A stretch of 64,000 nucleotides of DNA from Anianabacter salinae (GCF_019061145.1 NZ_JAHQZS010000002.1:806001-870000); one strand, 5' to 3'; shown: positions 44,457-53,666, counted from the first letter of the stretch. Notes: generated from the letters alone by a model not told the origin. Numbers and translations: made by a program.

Positions 44457-46244
44457 TCATTCGGCGGCGACGTGGGCGGTGCCCGCGCCGCTTGGTTGCA
44501 GGATGGCGTCCAGAACGCGGCGCAGCTCGGCGGCGGGATCGTCCACCACCTTCGCGGCGCGGTAGCAGACGTGCTGGTCGGGCCGCGTCATCACGGCGCC
44601 GGTGTCGGACACCTCGCGCAGGCGCGCCCAGTCGCCCAGATGATCCTCGATCTCTCTGCGCGGGCCGATGACGTGGACGTCGATGGTCACGCCCGTCTCG
44701 GCGCCGACCGCCTGCGCGGCCTCGGCCCAGGCCTCGCCGCCGATGCCCGTTAGGATCGTCCAGCGCCCCTTGCCGCACAGATCGAGCGTCGAGACCTTTT
44801 CGCCGTCGCGGCGGAACAGCCAGGCGTGCGGCAGACGTGCGCCGGGCCATGTGGTCGGCTGATAGTGCAGTTCGGCGTCCTTCGCGAAGCCAGGGTCGGG
44901 CTGGCCATCGGGGACCACGGCGGCGCTGTCATAGCGTTGGTTCATCTCGACGCCGTGGCAGTCGAATTCGTATTTCTTGAAGGCAATGGCCTGCCGCAAC
45001 GCCTCGCGCTGCGCCTCGGCGGCGGCGCCGGTCTCGCCGCGCTTTTCCATGTTCTGCTGCATCACCTCGGGATCGGTGCTACCCGTAAGGCCCAGCGCCT
45101 CGAAGATGGGGCCGAATTCGCCGATGGACTGGTTGGCGCGGGTGACGATCTGCCGGGCGATAGGCGCGCGTTCGACCGAGTAGCTGTCCAGCAGCGCAGG
45201 CCCCGCCGCGCCCTTCAGCACATGCGCCAACTTCCACGACAGGTTGTAGGCGTCCTGTATCGAGGTGTTCGAGCCAAGGCCGTTCGACGGCGGATGGCGG
45301 TGCGCGGCATCGCCCATGATGAACACGCGGTCGGTCTGCATGTGGGTGGCGAACATGTTGTTCACCGTCCAAGTGCTGGCCGACAGAAGCTCGATCTCTA
45401 GGTCCGGGTCGCCGACCAACTGGCGCGCGACCTCGGTTGCCAGCGCCTCGTCGACTTCGGGCGCGGGCTCGTTGATGTCGTAGCCCCAGACGATCAGCCA
45501 CTCGTTCCAGGGCCGCACCATCCGCACCAGACCCATGCCGATGCCGCCGACGTTCGCGCCGGGCTGCATCACCCAGTAGAGCACGCTGGGACGGTGCGCG
45601 ACAAAGCGCGACAGATCGGCTCGGAACAGGATGTTCATCGACCCGCCGACGCCCATCTGCCCCTCGAACGGCAGCCCGCAGGTCTCCGCCACCCGCGAAT
45701 TGCCGCCATCCGCCCCGACAAGGTATTTCGAGCGGATTTCAAATTCACGTCCCGTCAGCCGGTCGCGGCAAGTGGCGGTCACGCCGTCTGCATCCTCGAC
45801 ATGGGACAAGTATTCGGTCTGCATCCGCGCCTGGGTTCCGCGCGAACAGGCGGTCTTGAACAACAGCGGTTCCATGAAGGTCTGCGGCAGGTCGTTCATC
45901 TGGCAGGGCGACGAACGCAAGTGCTCGGCCCGGCTCTCGGGGTTGTTGCCCCAGGACAGCATCCGGCCCAGTTCCTCGCCCGCAAGGCTTTCGCAGAACA
46001 CGTTGTTGCCCATCAGATCGCCCTCGGTGGCGAAGAGATAGGCCTCGTTCTCGACATCGCGGCCAAGGTCGCGCAGCACTTCCATCGTGCGCTGGTTGGT
46101 GATGTGCGCGCGCGGCGTGTTCGCCAGCCAGCGGTAGCGGTTGATCGCGACGTTCTCGATGCCGTAGCTCGACAAGAGCGCTGCCGTCGCGCTGCCCGCC
46201 GGGCCGGTTCCGATGATGAGAACGTCCGTTTCGATCTCTGCCAT
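44457..46244 (-). CDS. TfdB-like phenol hydroxylase (2,4-dichlorophenol 6-monooxygenase family, unit C)
   Basis: A 595-residue flavoprotein, the length of TfdB. GTGPAG is at 12-17. The family-specific segments TPRAHITNQRTMEVLRDLG (start T39), HRPSVLYWVMQPG and GLGSNTSIQDAYNLSWKL are clear, as are GVEMNQRYDS and a thioredoxin-like C-terminal domain with STLDLCGKGRW. It hydroxylates a phenol next to or opposite the hydroxyl, using NAD(P)H. The start at 46244 follows GGGGAGA; the 34-codon longer frame is rejected. It lies between the ABC importer genes and the intradiol dioxygenase. Confidence 0.9.
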   Translation of the reverse strand: MAEIETDVLIIGTGPAGSATAALLSSYGIENVAINRYRWLANTPRAHITNQRTMEVLRDLGRDVENEAYLFATEGDLMGNNVFCESLAGEELGRMLSWGNNPESRAEHLRSSPCQMNDLPQTFMEPLLFKTACSRGTQARMQTEYLSHVEDADGVTATCRDRLTGREFEIRSKYLVGADGGNSRVAETCGLPFEGQMGVGGSMNILFRADLSRFVAHRPSVLYWVMQPGANVGGIGMGLVRMVRPWNEWLIVWGYDINEPAPEVDEALATEVARQLVGDPDLEIELLSASTWTVNNMFATHMQTDRVFIMGDAAHRHPPSNGLGSNTSIQDAYNLSWKLAHVLKGAAGPALLDSYSVERAPIARQIVTRANQSIGEFGPIFEALGLTGSTDPEVMQQNMEKRGETGAAAEAQREALRQAIAFKKYEFDCHGVEMNQRYDSAAVVPDGQPDPGFAKDAELHYQPTTWPGARLPHAWLFRRDGEKVSTLDLCGKGRWTILTGIGGEAWAEAAQAVGAETGVTIDVHVIGPRREIEDHLGDWARLREVSDTGAVMTRPDQHVCYRAAKVVDDPAAELRRVLDAILQPSGAGTAHVAAE

Positions 46245-46257
46245 GTGGTGGTCTCCC

Positions 46258-47328
46258 CTATTCGATCTCGTCCGGCGATCCGTCGCCGCGCCGTTCCAGC
46301 CGCCGCTGGATAGGAAAAAGTCTGAGCCCCGTCTTGTCCGAGACAAGCCCCCACAGCCCGCCCGGCGCGAACAGCATCACAGCGATGCCAAGGCCGCCCA
46401 GCACCATCAGATACCACGAACCGAAATCGGCCAGCAGCGTTTGCAGGGCAAAGAACACGAGCACGCCGATGATCGGCCCCTCGATCGTGCCGATGCCGCC
46501 GATCACCACGATGAAGATGACGAAGGCCGTCCAGTCGATGACCGAGAAGGCGCTGTCCGGGCTGATCCGTCCGTTCTGCAGAAAGATCAGTCCGCCCGCG
46601 ATGCCGGTCCCGAAGGCCGCGACCAGGAACACGATCCAGCGCATCCGGTCGGAATCGACGCCGACCGACCGCGCCGCCTGCACGTTGTCGCGCAACGCCG
46701 CCAGCGCCAGACCGCGCTTGGTGCGCAGGAACCAGTAGATACCGCCGATGGTGGCGACGGCCAGCGCCAGCGCAAGCCAGTAGGCCAGAACGTCCCGCGC
46801 CGCCGAGGCGCGCAGGTCCAGTGTGCGCTCGATCCATTGCACGCCCCACATCAAATCGCGCGCGTCACGCGGCAGCGACGTGCCGGTGCCGCCGCCGACC
46901 GCTTTCCATTGCGCAACGGATAGCCGGACGACCTCGGCCACGACCCAGGTGCCGATGGCGAAATACGGCCCCTGCAGGCGGAACGCGAAGAACGCCGTCG
47001 GCACCGCCAGCACCAGCGCGAACACCCCTGCCAGCAAAAGCCCCGCCACCGGGTCCACGCCCCATAGGATCGCGCTGCCGAACAGCATGTAGGCCCCGAA
47101 GCCCACGAAGGCCTGTTGCCCGACGCTGACCAGCCCGCCGTATCCCGCCAGCAGGTTCCAGAACTGCGCCAGCGTCAGCATCGTCAGGATGAAGAACATA
47201 TCCTGGATCAGCGACCGCGACGCGAAGGTCGGCAGCGCGATGGCGACGATCAGAAGGATCGCCGCAACAAGGGCCGCGATCTGCGAGGCGCGGGTGCGGG
47301 TGGTGACGGTGTAGCTTGCCCCGGCCAT
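46258..47328 (-). CDS. Branched-chain-type ABC permease, LivM-like (unit C)
   Basis: A 356-residue inner-membrane permease with about nine hydrophobic segments and the LivM core NLLAGYGGLVSVGQQAFVGF. The start at 47328 overlaps the LivH-like stop (ATGA). A much longer in-frame frame upstream is a shadow of LivH. LivM-type permeases in aromatic clusters import aromatic acids. It lies 13 bp upstream of the TfdB-like gene's RBS region, so the importer and catabolic genes share one transcript. Confidence 0.91.
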   Translation of the reverse strand: MAGASYTVTTRTRASQIAALVAAILLIVAIALPTFASRSLIQDMFFILTMLTLAQFWNLLAGYGGLVSVGQQAFVGFGAYMLFGSAILWGVDPVAGLLLAGVFALVLAVPTAFFAFRLQGPYFAIGTWVVAEVVRLSVAQWKAVGGGTGTSLPRDARDLMWGVQWIERTLDLRASAARDVLAYWLALALAVATIGGIYWFLRTKRGLALAALRDNVQAARSVGVDSDRMRWIVFLVAAFGTGIAGGLIFLQNGRISPDSAFSVIDWTAFVIFIVVIGGIGTIEGPIIGVLVFFALQTLLADFGSWYLMVLGGLGIAVMLFAPGGLWGLVSDKTGLRLFPIQRRLERRGDGSPDEIE

Positions 47329-48191
47329 CAGTCGAACGCCCTTGGAAACAGCCCGCGCGGGCGGATCAGCAGCACCGCGAGGAACGCGATATGTCCCGCG
47401 AGGATCTGCCATTCGGGATTGATCTGCGCACCCACGGTCTGCGCCACCCCTATGATGATGCCCCCCGCCAGCGTCCCCCAAAGCGACCCCAGCCCGCCGA
47501 TAATGACCGCCTCGAAGGCGTAGATCAGGCGTGCGGGGCCGGTGGTCGGATCGAAGTTGGCGCGCGTTCCGAGGTAAAGCGCCGCTATGGTTACGACGAT
47601 CATCGCGATGCCCGTCGCCTTGGCGAAGATCGCGTCGGGCTTGACCCCCATCAGGCTCGCCGTGGCCGGATCGTCCGAGGTGGCGCGGAAGGCGCGGCCA
47701 AGCGCGGTGCGGTAGAACAGCCATTGCAGCGCCAGCGTCACAAGGATCGCCGAGGCGAAGGTCAAAAGCGGCATCACCCCCAGCGAGATCGGCCCGATGG
47801 GCACCGACGCGGTTTCCAGCCAGCCCGCCGGAATGCGGCGGCTGTCGGCCGAGAACCCCTCTTGCAGCGCGTTCTGCAGCACCACCGACAGCCCGAACGT
47901 GACCAGCAGAGGCGGCAGGATGTCGGTGCCCAGCACCCGGTTGAGTACCAGTCTCTGCAAGGTCCAGCCGACCGCGAACATCACCGGCAGCGCCACCAGC
48001 GCAGCCATGAACGGGCCAAGATCCAGAAGCGTCGTCAGCACGAGGATCAGGTAGGCTGCCAGAACGATCAGGTCGCCATGCGCCAGGTTCACCAGCCGCA
48101 TGATCCCGAACACTAGGCTGAGGCCAAGCGCGAACAGCGCGTACAGCCCGCCCAGAAGAACCCCCTGTAGCACGGTATCGACCCAGATCAT
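47328..48191 (-). CDS. Branched-chain-type ABC permease, LivH-like (unit C)
   Basis: A 287-residue inner-membrane permease. LivH hallmarks are VLQGVLLGGLYALFALGLSL at the N terminus, VFGIMRLVNLAHGDLIVL, and GGLGSLWGTLAGGIIIG near the C terminus. It overlaps the LivF-like gene upstream and the LivM-like gene downstream by single ATGA junctions, showing tight translational coupling. It forms the membrane channel with LivM. Confidence 0.92.
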   Translation of the reverse strand: MIWVDTVLQGVLLGGLYALFALGLSLVFGIMRLVNLAHGDLIVLAAYLILVLTTLLDLGPFMAALVALPVMFAVGWTLQRLVLNRVLGTDILPPLLVTFGLSVVLQNALQEGFSADSRRIPAGWLETASVPIGPISLGVMPLLTFASAILVTLALQWLFYRTALGRAFRATSDDPATASLMGVKPDAIFAKATGIAMIVVTIAALYLGTRANFDPTTGPARLIYAFEAVIIGGLGSLWGTLAGGIIIGVAQTVGAQINPEWQILAGHIAFLAVLLIRPRGLFPRAFD

Positions 48192-48895
48192 GCGTTCGCT
48201 CCGAAATAGGCGTCGTGGATCGCTTCGCGGCTCAGGTCGCCCGGGCGGCCGGACAGGGTCACGCGGCCCTCCATCATGCAATACACCCGGTCCGCGATCT
48301 TCATCGCCTGCCCGATGTCCTGTTCCACCACGATGACGCTGGCGCCCGAGGCGCGGATCTGCGGAAAGGCGGCATAGACGTCGCGGATCACCACCGGCGC
48401 CAGCCCAAGGCTGATCTCGTCGCACAAAAGGACGCGCGGGTTCGACATCAGCGCGCGCCCGATGGACACCATCTGCTGCTGCCCGCCCGACAAAGCCGTG
48501 CCGGGTGCGTGGCGCCGTTCCTTCAGGATCGGGAACAGGGCATAGACGCTGTCCAGCGACCACGGCCCCTTCACCTTGCGCCGATGGCAGCCCATCAGAA
48601 GGTTTTCCTCGACCGACAGCGACGGGAACAGCTTGCGCCCCTCGGGCACCATGGCGATGCCCGCCTCCATGATGTCGTCCGCAGCCATCGCGCCGATCTG
48701 GCGGCCATCGTAGTGCACCATCTCGGGTGCCTGCCGCAGCAGCCCCGAGATGGACCGCATCAGCGTCGTCTTGCCCGCACCGTTGGCGCCGATAACGGCG
48801 ACGGTCTCGCCTTCGGCAAGCTCCATATCGACGCCGAACAGCGCCTGGAAGTCGCCGTAGCGCGCGGTCAGGCCACGGGTCTGCAACAGCGCCAT
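48188..48895 (-). CDS. Branched-chain-type ABC ATPase, LivF-like (unit C)
   Basis: A 235-residue ATPase with GANGAGKTT (Walker A), the LSGGQQQ signature, and LLCDEISLGLAPV as Walker B region. The LivF-specific PEGRKLFPSLSVEENLL segment is present. The start at 48895 overlaps the LivG-like stop. A longer frame upstream is the shadow of LivG. Confidence 0.93.
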   Translation of the reverse strand: MALLQTRGLTARYGDFQALFGVDMELAEGETVAVIGANGAGKTTLMRSISGLLRQAPEMVHYDGRQIGAMAADDIMEAGIAMVPEGRKLFPSLSVEENLLMGCHRRKVKGPWSLDSVYALFPILKERRHAPGTALSGGQQQMVSIGRALMSNPRVLLCDEISLGLAPVVIRDVYAAFPQIRASGASVIVVEQDIGQAMKIADRVYCMMEGRVTLSGRPGDLSREAIHDAYFGANA

Positions 48896-49617
48896 CAGAT
48901 CTCGATCCCCAGGTAGATTTCGCGGACCTCCTTCGAGGCCATGATCGCGTCCGGCTCGCCGATGCCGATGACCTTGCCGAAATCGAGCACCAGCAGACGC
49001 TCGACCACGCGCGTGAGGGCGTGAATGACGTGCTCGATCCAGATGATCGTGACGCCCTCGCGGTGGATCGCGCGGATCGTGTCCACCAGCGCGACGCATT
49101 CGCCTTCGGTCAGCCCGCCCGCGATCTCGTCCAAGAGCAGCAGCTTGGGCCGCGTCGCCATCGCGCGGGCCAGTTCCAGCCGCTTGCGTTGCAGCAGCGA
49201 CAGGGTTCCGGCGGGGCGGTTGGCGGCGGCGATCAACTCGGTGCGCTCCAGAATGGCCGCGCAATCCTCTTCGACCGCACGTTCCGGCAACCCGCGCCCG
49301 TGGGTTGCGGCGACCAGCAGGTTCTCGAACACCGTCAAGCGGTCGAAGGGCTGCGGGATCTGGAACGAACGACCGATCCCCGACAGGCAACGCTGCATCG
49401 GCGGCGTGCGCGTCACGTCGCGCCCCAGGTATTCGATCCTTCCTGCGTCGGCGGCAAGGTTGCCGGTGATGAGGTTGAACAGCGTCGACTTGCCCGCGCC
49501 GTTCGGCCCGATGATGCCCAGCGCCTGCCCCTCTGGCACGTCGAAGGTCACGCTGTCCGTGACGGTCAACGCACCAAAGCTCTTGCTGACATCGTGAAGC
49601 GACAGGATCGCGGACAT
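48895..49617 (-). CDS. Branched-chain-type ABC ATPase, LivG-like (unit C)
   Basis: A 240-residue ATPase with GPNGAGKST (Walker A), LSLLQRKRLELARAMA in the signature position (LivG-like degenerate signature, with no canonical LSGGQ), and LLLLDEIAGGLTEGE. It works with LivF in the importer. It starts 61 bp after the binding-protein gene, with a hairpin in the gap. Confidence 0.92.
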   Translation of the reverse strand: MSAILSLHDVSKSFGALTVTDSVTFDVPEGQALGIIGPNGAGKSTLFNLITGNLAADAGRIEYLGRDVTRTPPMQRCLSGIGRSFQIPQPFDRLTVFENLLVAATHGRGLPERAVEEDCAAILERTELIAAANRPAGTLSLLQRKRLELARAMATRPKLLLLDEIAGGLTEGECVALVDTIRAIHREGVTIIWIEHVIHALTRVVERLLVLDFGKVIGIGEPDAIMASKEVREIYLGIEI

Positions 49618-49635
49618 GGGCGCCTTTCAGGCAGA

Positions 49636-49663
49636 GGGCGCCCGCCGCAACGGACGGACGCCC
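49636..49663 (-). other. Imperfect hairpin between binding-protein and LivG-like genes
   Basis: GGGCGCCCGCCG (49636-49647) pairs with CGGACGGACGCCC (49651-49663) with two C-A mismatches, in the 61-bp gap after the binding-protein stop. It is placed like the hairpins in the Pot-type and unit B operons, and may protect the binding-protein message. Confidence 0.45.
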
Positions 49664-49678
49664 CGGGTTCGGTTCGGA

Positions 49679-50959
49679 TCAGGACAGCGGCTGCATCTCG
49701 CCCTGGGTCGGGATGTCGGGCGCAGTCTGGTTGTCGACGACGACCAGATCGAAGGTGCCGTCGTCCTTGCGCCGCCACTGGCCGCCGACCAGCGGCGTCT
49801 TGCACACGTTCTGCGCCGCGAAGGGCGGCAGGCCCTCGCCGTTCCACGCGATCCGTCCGACGATGGTTTCCAGATCGGTGGCGGCGATGGTCTCGGCCAC
49901 CAGATCGGGGTCGGTCGGATCGTCCGCGCGCTTGATGACATCCGCCGCCATCTCGAACAGCGAATGGATAAAGCCGATGGGCTGCGTCCAGGGACGGCCC
50001 GTCGCCTCGGTGAAGGCGGCGGCAAGCTCCCCCGAGCCCTGCCCGGTCAGCGACGACGTGAAGGGATGGTTCGCCGACCACCAGACCTCGGACGACAGGT
50101 TGTGACCCGCCTCGCCCAGCGTTTCCACCGACTGCGGGAACAGGATCGCCTTGGCGACCGTGATGGCCTTGGGGTTGAAGCCCTGCTGGCTGGCCTGGTT
50201 GCGGAAGGTGGTGAAATCGGGCGGGATCACCACGCCGGTGACGATGTCGGCGTTGGCCTGCTTGAACGCGTTGATCTGGGCCGAGAAATCGTCGGTCAGG
50301 TTCTGGTAGCGCCCCGGATCGACGGTCTGGTAGCCGGCGGCCGCGAAACCGGGGGCGACGCCAACGTTGGGATCGCCCCAGGCGTTGCCATCCGCATCAT
50401 TCGGGAACAGCCCCGCGACGACCTTGTTGGTGTCCAGCTGGTTCCACATGTTGGTGAAGACGGCGATGACGTCTTCCAGACCCCAGAAATAGTGGAACGC
50501 ATAGTCGAATGGCCGCCAGCCCGACGGATCGCCCGGATTGCCCTGCTGGCCGATGAACCACGGCTGCCACGGCGCCATGGTCGAGATCGTCGGAATACCC
50601 TCGGCTTCGGCCACGGTGGACACCGGGTTCGTCGTCTCGGGCGTCGAGGCGACCAGCATCAGGTGGATGCCGTCGTCGATGATGAGTTCCTGCGCCACGT
50701 CGGCGGCACGGTTGGGGTTCGACTGGCTGTCCTTGACGATCACCTCGATGTTCAGCCCCTCGGCCGCGGCGATCCGGTTGAAGGCGTCGATGGTGAAGCT
50801 GTCAGCCTCGGCGAACCCGGCAAGCGGGCCGGTCTGCGGGCTGACATAGCCGATGCGGACAGTGGTGTTCTGCGCGATGGCCGGTGCGGCAAGACCGCTC
50901 GCGCCGGTGACAAGACCGGTGGCGGCGGCGGATTTCAGCAGGCGTCTTCTGGTCAGCAT
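49679..50959 (-). CDS. ABC substrate-binding protein, Tat-type signal (unit C)
   Basis: A 426-residue periplasmic binding protein of the LivK/Peripla_BP_6 type. The N terminus LTRRRLLKSAAATGL carries a twin-arginine-like motif, followed by a hydrophobic stretch and an APAIAQ cleavage site. The mature start is VRIGYVSPQTGPLAGFAEAD. The start at 50959 follows GGGAGGA. It lies between maleylacetate reductase and the transporter genes. The ligand is probably an aromatic acid or phenol related to the pathway. Confidence 0.9.
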   Translation of the reverse strand: MLTRRRLLKSAAATGLVTGASGLAAPAIAQNTTVRIGYVSPQTGPLAGFAEADSFTIDAFNRIAAAEGLNIEVIVKDSQSNPNRAADVAQELIIDDGIHLMLVASTPETTNPVSTVAEAEGIPTISTMAPWQPWFIGQQGNPGDPSGWRPFDYAFHYFWGLEDVIAVFTNMWNQLDTNKVVAGLFPNDADGNAWGDPNVGVAPGFAAAGYQTVDPGRYQNLTDDFSAQINAFKQANADIVTGVVIPPDFTTFRNQASQQGFNPKAITVAKAILFPQSVETLGEAGHNLSSEVWWSANHPFTSSLTGQGSGELAAAFTEATGRPWTQPIGFIHSLFEMAADVIKRADDPTDPDLVAETIAATDLETIVGRIAWNGEGLPPFAAQNVCKTPLVGGQWRRKDDGTFDLVVVDNQTAPDIPTQGEMQPLS

Positions 50960-50987
50960 GGTCGTTCCTCCCAAGTGATGCGTGTGT

Positions 50988-52055
50988 TCAGGTTGCGGGC
51001 CGCGTTCCCTCCCACGCGGCCTGCAACAGGTTCCTTATATCGCCCTCGTCGAAACTGCGGGGGTTTTGATACTTGTTCTTCAGCGCGATCTGCGCGGCAC
51101 GGTCCAGATCGGCCTCGGACAGCCCAAGATCCGCCAGCCGCAGCGGCGCACCGCTGCGCTTGGCCAGATCCCACAGCCCCCCGCCGACCGAGCCGCCGAA
51201 CAGATCGGCGACCGGCTGCAACAGGTCGGTTCCGGCGGCGTTGAAACCCGCCGTGTGCGGCAAAAGGATCGCGTGGGTGTCGGCGTGCGGCATGTCGAAC
51301 GAGCCGCCGATCACATGCGCCAGCTTGTGATGCAGCGACATCGCCACATAGCCCAGCGCGGTCGAGCACAGCCAGGCGCCGTATTGCAGGCGCGCGCGGG
51401 CGTCCACGTCGCGGGGCGCGTCCACCAGCACCGGCAGGGCATCGCGGATGACCTTGAGCGCCTCGACGGACATCAGGCTGGTGATCGGGTTGGCATCGGG
51501 TGCATAGAGCGCCTCGACCGCATGTGCGGCGGCGTTCAGCGCCGATTTCACCGACATCTCGACCGGCAGGCCCAGCGTCAGCTCCACGTCATAGATCACC
51601 GTCTGCGGGCGGATCGACGGATCGCGGCGCGTCGTCTTCTCGCCGTTCTCGGTCTCGCCCAGAATGTCGGTCATCTCGGACCCGGCATAGGTCGTCGGCA
51701 CAGCGACATGCGGGATGCCCCGGCGCGTGGCGATCGCCTTGCCAAGCCCGACGGTCGATCCGCCGCCCAGCGACACGACGCAATCGGCCCCCGCCGCGTC
51801 AAAGGCGGCAAGCGCACGCGCAGTCACATCGACGGGCGTGTGCATCGCCGCCTCGGAAAAGGTGCCCGCCGCGACATCGCCAAGCCGTGCCGCCAGCGCA
51901 GCGCCATCCTCGGCCTGCGGCGGGGTGGTCAGGACCAGCGCGCGCGATGCCCCAAGGCGCGCGACCTCTTCGCCGGTCTGCGCCAGCGTTCCCGGGCCGA
52001 ACACGACACGCGGCGTGATCCCGGGGAAGGTGAATGTCGGCAGATATTGCGTCAT
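50988..52055 (-). CDS. Maleylacetate reductase (iron-ADH family, unit C)
   Basis: A 355-residue reductase converting maleylacetate to 3-oxoadipate with NAD(P)H, cytoplasmic. It has the family GGGSTVGLGKAIA nucleotide-binding segment, the VPTTYAGSEMTDILGET motif typical of TfdF/MacA-type reductases, and LHHKLAHVIGGSFDMPHAD. It starts inside the hydrolase stop (ATGA overlap). Both ring-cleaving dioxygenases of unit C can feed it. Confidence 0.92.
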   Translation of the reverse strand: MTQYLPTFTFPGITPRVVFGPGTLAQTGEEVARLGASRALVLTTPPQAEDGAALAARLGDVAAGTFSEAAMHTPVDVTARALAAFDAAGADCVVSLGGGSTVGLGKAIATRRGIPHVAVPTTYAGSEMTDILGETENGEKTTRRDPSIRPQTVIYDVELTLGLPVEMSVKSALNAAAHAVEALYAPDANPITSLMSVEALKVIRDALPVLVDAPRDVDARARLQYGAWLCSTALGYVAMSLHHKLAHVIGGSFDMPHADTHAILLPHTAGFNAAGTDLLQPVADLFGGSVGGGLWDLAKRSGAPLRLADLGLSEADLDRAAQIALKNKYQNPRSFDEGDIRNLLQAAWEGTRPAT

Positions 52056-52708
52056 GCCGCGCCGCCGAAGGCCGTCTGCCCCGCCGCCACGTCTGCCAGC
52101 AACCCGTCGAGCGCCGCGATCTCGGGCGCCGAGACCTCATGCGCCCGGCCCGGGAACACGTCGCAGCGCAGCCGCGCGCCCGCGCCCGTCAGATCGGATA
52201 TCGCCGACAGAAAGGCCCATGTGGGAATCCACGGATCATCGTCGCCGTTCGAGCAATAGACGGGGATGCCCGGCAGATCGGCCCTTGGCAGGCCGTCGGT
52301 CCCTGCGCCGACACGGCAGCCGGTCAGCATGGCGGCGGCATCGGCCTGCCCGCCGCGCATCAGGTGCTCGATCACGAGGCAGGCACCCTGCGAGAAGCCG
52401 ATCAGCACCAGCGGGACGCCCGGGCACGCCGCGCGCGCCGCCGCCTCGGCCTCTGCCACGATCGACAGCGCCGCGCGAAGCTGCGTCTCGGTGCGGTCGG
52501 TCATCGGCTCTACCGCCTTGGCGTCATACCAGCCCGCGCCGCCCGGTGACGGCAGGACAAAGCGCACGCCCCTGGTGGCCAGCCGGTCGCAGATCGCGCC
52601 GGTCATGTCCTTGGGCGTCTGGCCCCGGCCATGCAGCACGACCGCGACCGCGCGGGCCGCATCCGCTGCGGCCCCCGCCCAGACCATACGGGTGGCTGTC
52701 TCAGGCAT
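52052..52708 (-). CDS. Phospholipase/carboxylesterase-family hydrolase, MhqD-like (unit C)
   Basis: A 218-residue alpha/beta hydrolase (Abhydrolase_2). The oxyanion segment is VVLHGRGQ, the nucleophile is Ser106 in IGFSQGA, and the Asp and His candidates are in GDDDPWIP and PGRAHEVS. A hydrolase of this family is paired with a PcpA/LinE-like dioxygenase in the Bacillus mhq methyl-hydroquinone genes. The same pairing here, with an 8-bp overlap to the dioxygenase gene, suggests it acts on the cleavage product or a related ester. That role is inferred. Confidence 0.85.
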   Translation of the reverse strand: MPETATRMVWAGAAADAARAVAVVLHGRGQTPKDMTGAICDRLATRGVRFVLPSPGGAGWYDAKAVEPMTDRTETQLRAALSIVAEAEAAARAACPGVPLVLIGFSQGACLVIEHLMRGGQADAAAMLTGCRVGAGTDGLPRADLPGIPVYCSNGDDDPWIPTWAFLSAISDLTGAGARLRCDVFPGRAHEVSAPEIAALDGLLADVAAGQTAFGGAA

Positions 52709-53666
52709 CCTGAAAGCTGGCCGGTTCCAGACCCTCGATCAGCTCGTCCTTGCGATCCTGGAACCACGGCGGGAACACCAGCGTCTGACCGATGGCATCG
52801 GCAGGCTCGTCGCGCGCCCAGCCCTCTGGCACGGTCCAGGCCAGTTCGAACAGCGCGCCGCCGGGGCTGCGCACATAGCAGGACTTGAAATACATCCGGT
52901 CCTTCTGTTCCGAGATGTCAGTGAACCCCAGCCCCTCGATATGGGCGCGCAGGTTCATCTGGTTCTCCTCGTCGCCGGTGTTCAGCGCGAAATGGTGGAT
53001 CGTGCCGCCCGACAGTGTCCAGGTGCCTTGCGCCTCGTCCTTGATCTCGACCACCTCGACAACGCTGGTCGGCCCGTTCGCGTTCGGCACCTGATAGGCC
53101 ATGCCGTTGTCATCGTCGGCCATCTTCTTGAGCGGCAGCGCGATGGTCAGGAAATCGTCCATCGCGGTGCGGTCGGTGACGGCCACGACGCCGCCGTAGA
53201 TGCCCTTGATCGCATGCTCGGCGCCAATCCCGGCGTCTTCGTTGACGATGGGCGCGCGCCCGTCACCGGGGTTCTCGACAAGCTGCAATTCGATGCCGCA
53301 GGGATGGCGGAAATCGACGCGGTCGATGCCGAAGCGGTTCGAAGTCTTCGCTTCGATGCCATGCTCGCCCAGCCGGTTCACCCAGAACTCGGACGCGCCA
53401 ACCGGGATCGCCTGTTGCACGATCTTGGACTGGTTGGTGCCGCGCCGCCCGTAGACGCCCGGCTTGCGGAAAGGGAAGGTGGTGATGATCGTCGACTCGT
53501 CGCCGTTCTGCGATCCGTAATACAGATGGTAGACCGGGATCGTGCCGTCGAACAGCACCGTGCGCTTGACGGAATAAAGGCCAAGCGTTCCGGTGAAGAA
53601 ATCGAAATCCTCCTGCGCACCGTCGGTGCTCATCGTGAGGTGGTGGTAGCCCTTGACCTGGTCCAT
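52701..53666 (-). CDS. Hydroquinone ring-cleaving dioxygenase, PcpA/LinE/MhqO family (unit C)
   Basis: A 321-residue vicinal-oxygen-chelate Fe(II) dioxygenase. The PcpA-type iron ligands are in place: His9 (YHHLT), His225 (GGTIHHFAL) and Glu274 (GGALFELAW). The segment VKRTVLFDGTIPVYHLYYG (residues 33-51) closely follows PcpA. The family cleaves (chloro)hydroquinones between a hydroxylated and a neighbouring carbon. It is the first gene of the ten-gene unit C and is divergent from a LysR gene. Confidence 0.9.
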   Translation of the reverse strand: MDQVKGYHHLTMSTDGAQEDFDFFTGTLGLYSVKRTVLFDGTIPVYHLYYGSQNGDESTIITTFPFRKPGVYGRRGTNQSKIVQQAIPVGASEFWVNRLGEHGIEAKTSNRFGIDRVDFRHPCGIELQLVENPGDGRAPIVNEDAGIGAEHAIKGIYGGVVAVTDRTAMDDFLTIALPLKKMADDDNGMAYQVPNANGPTSVVEVVEIKDEAQGTWTLSGGTIHHFALNTGDEENQMNLRAHIEGLGFTDISEQKDRMYFKSCYVRSPGGALFELAWTVPEGWARDEPADAIGQTLVFPPWFQDRKDELIEGLEPASFQDA

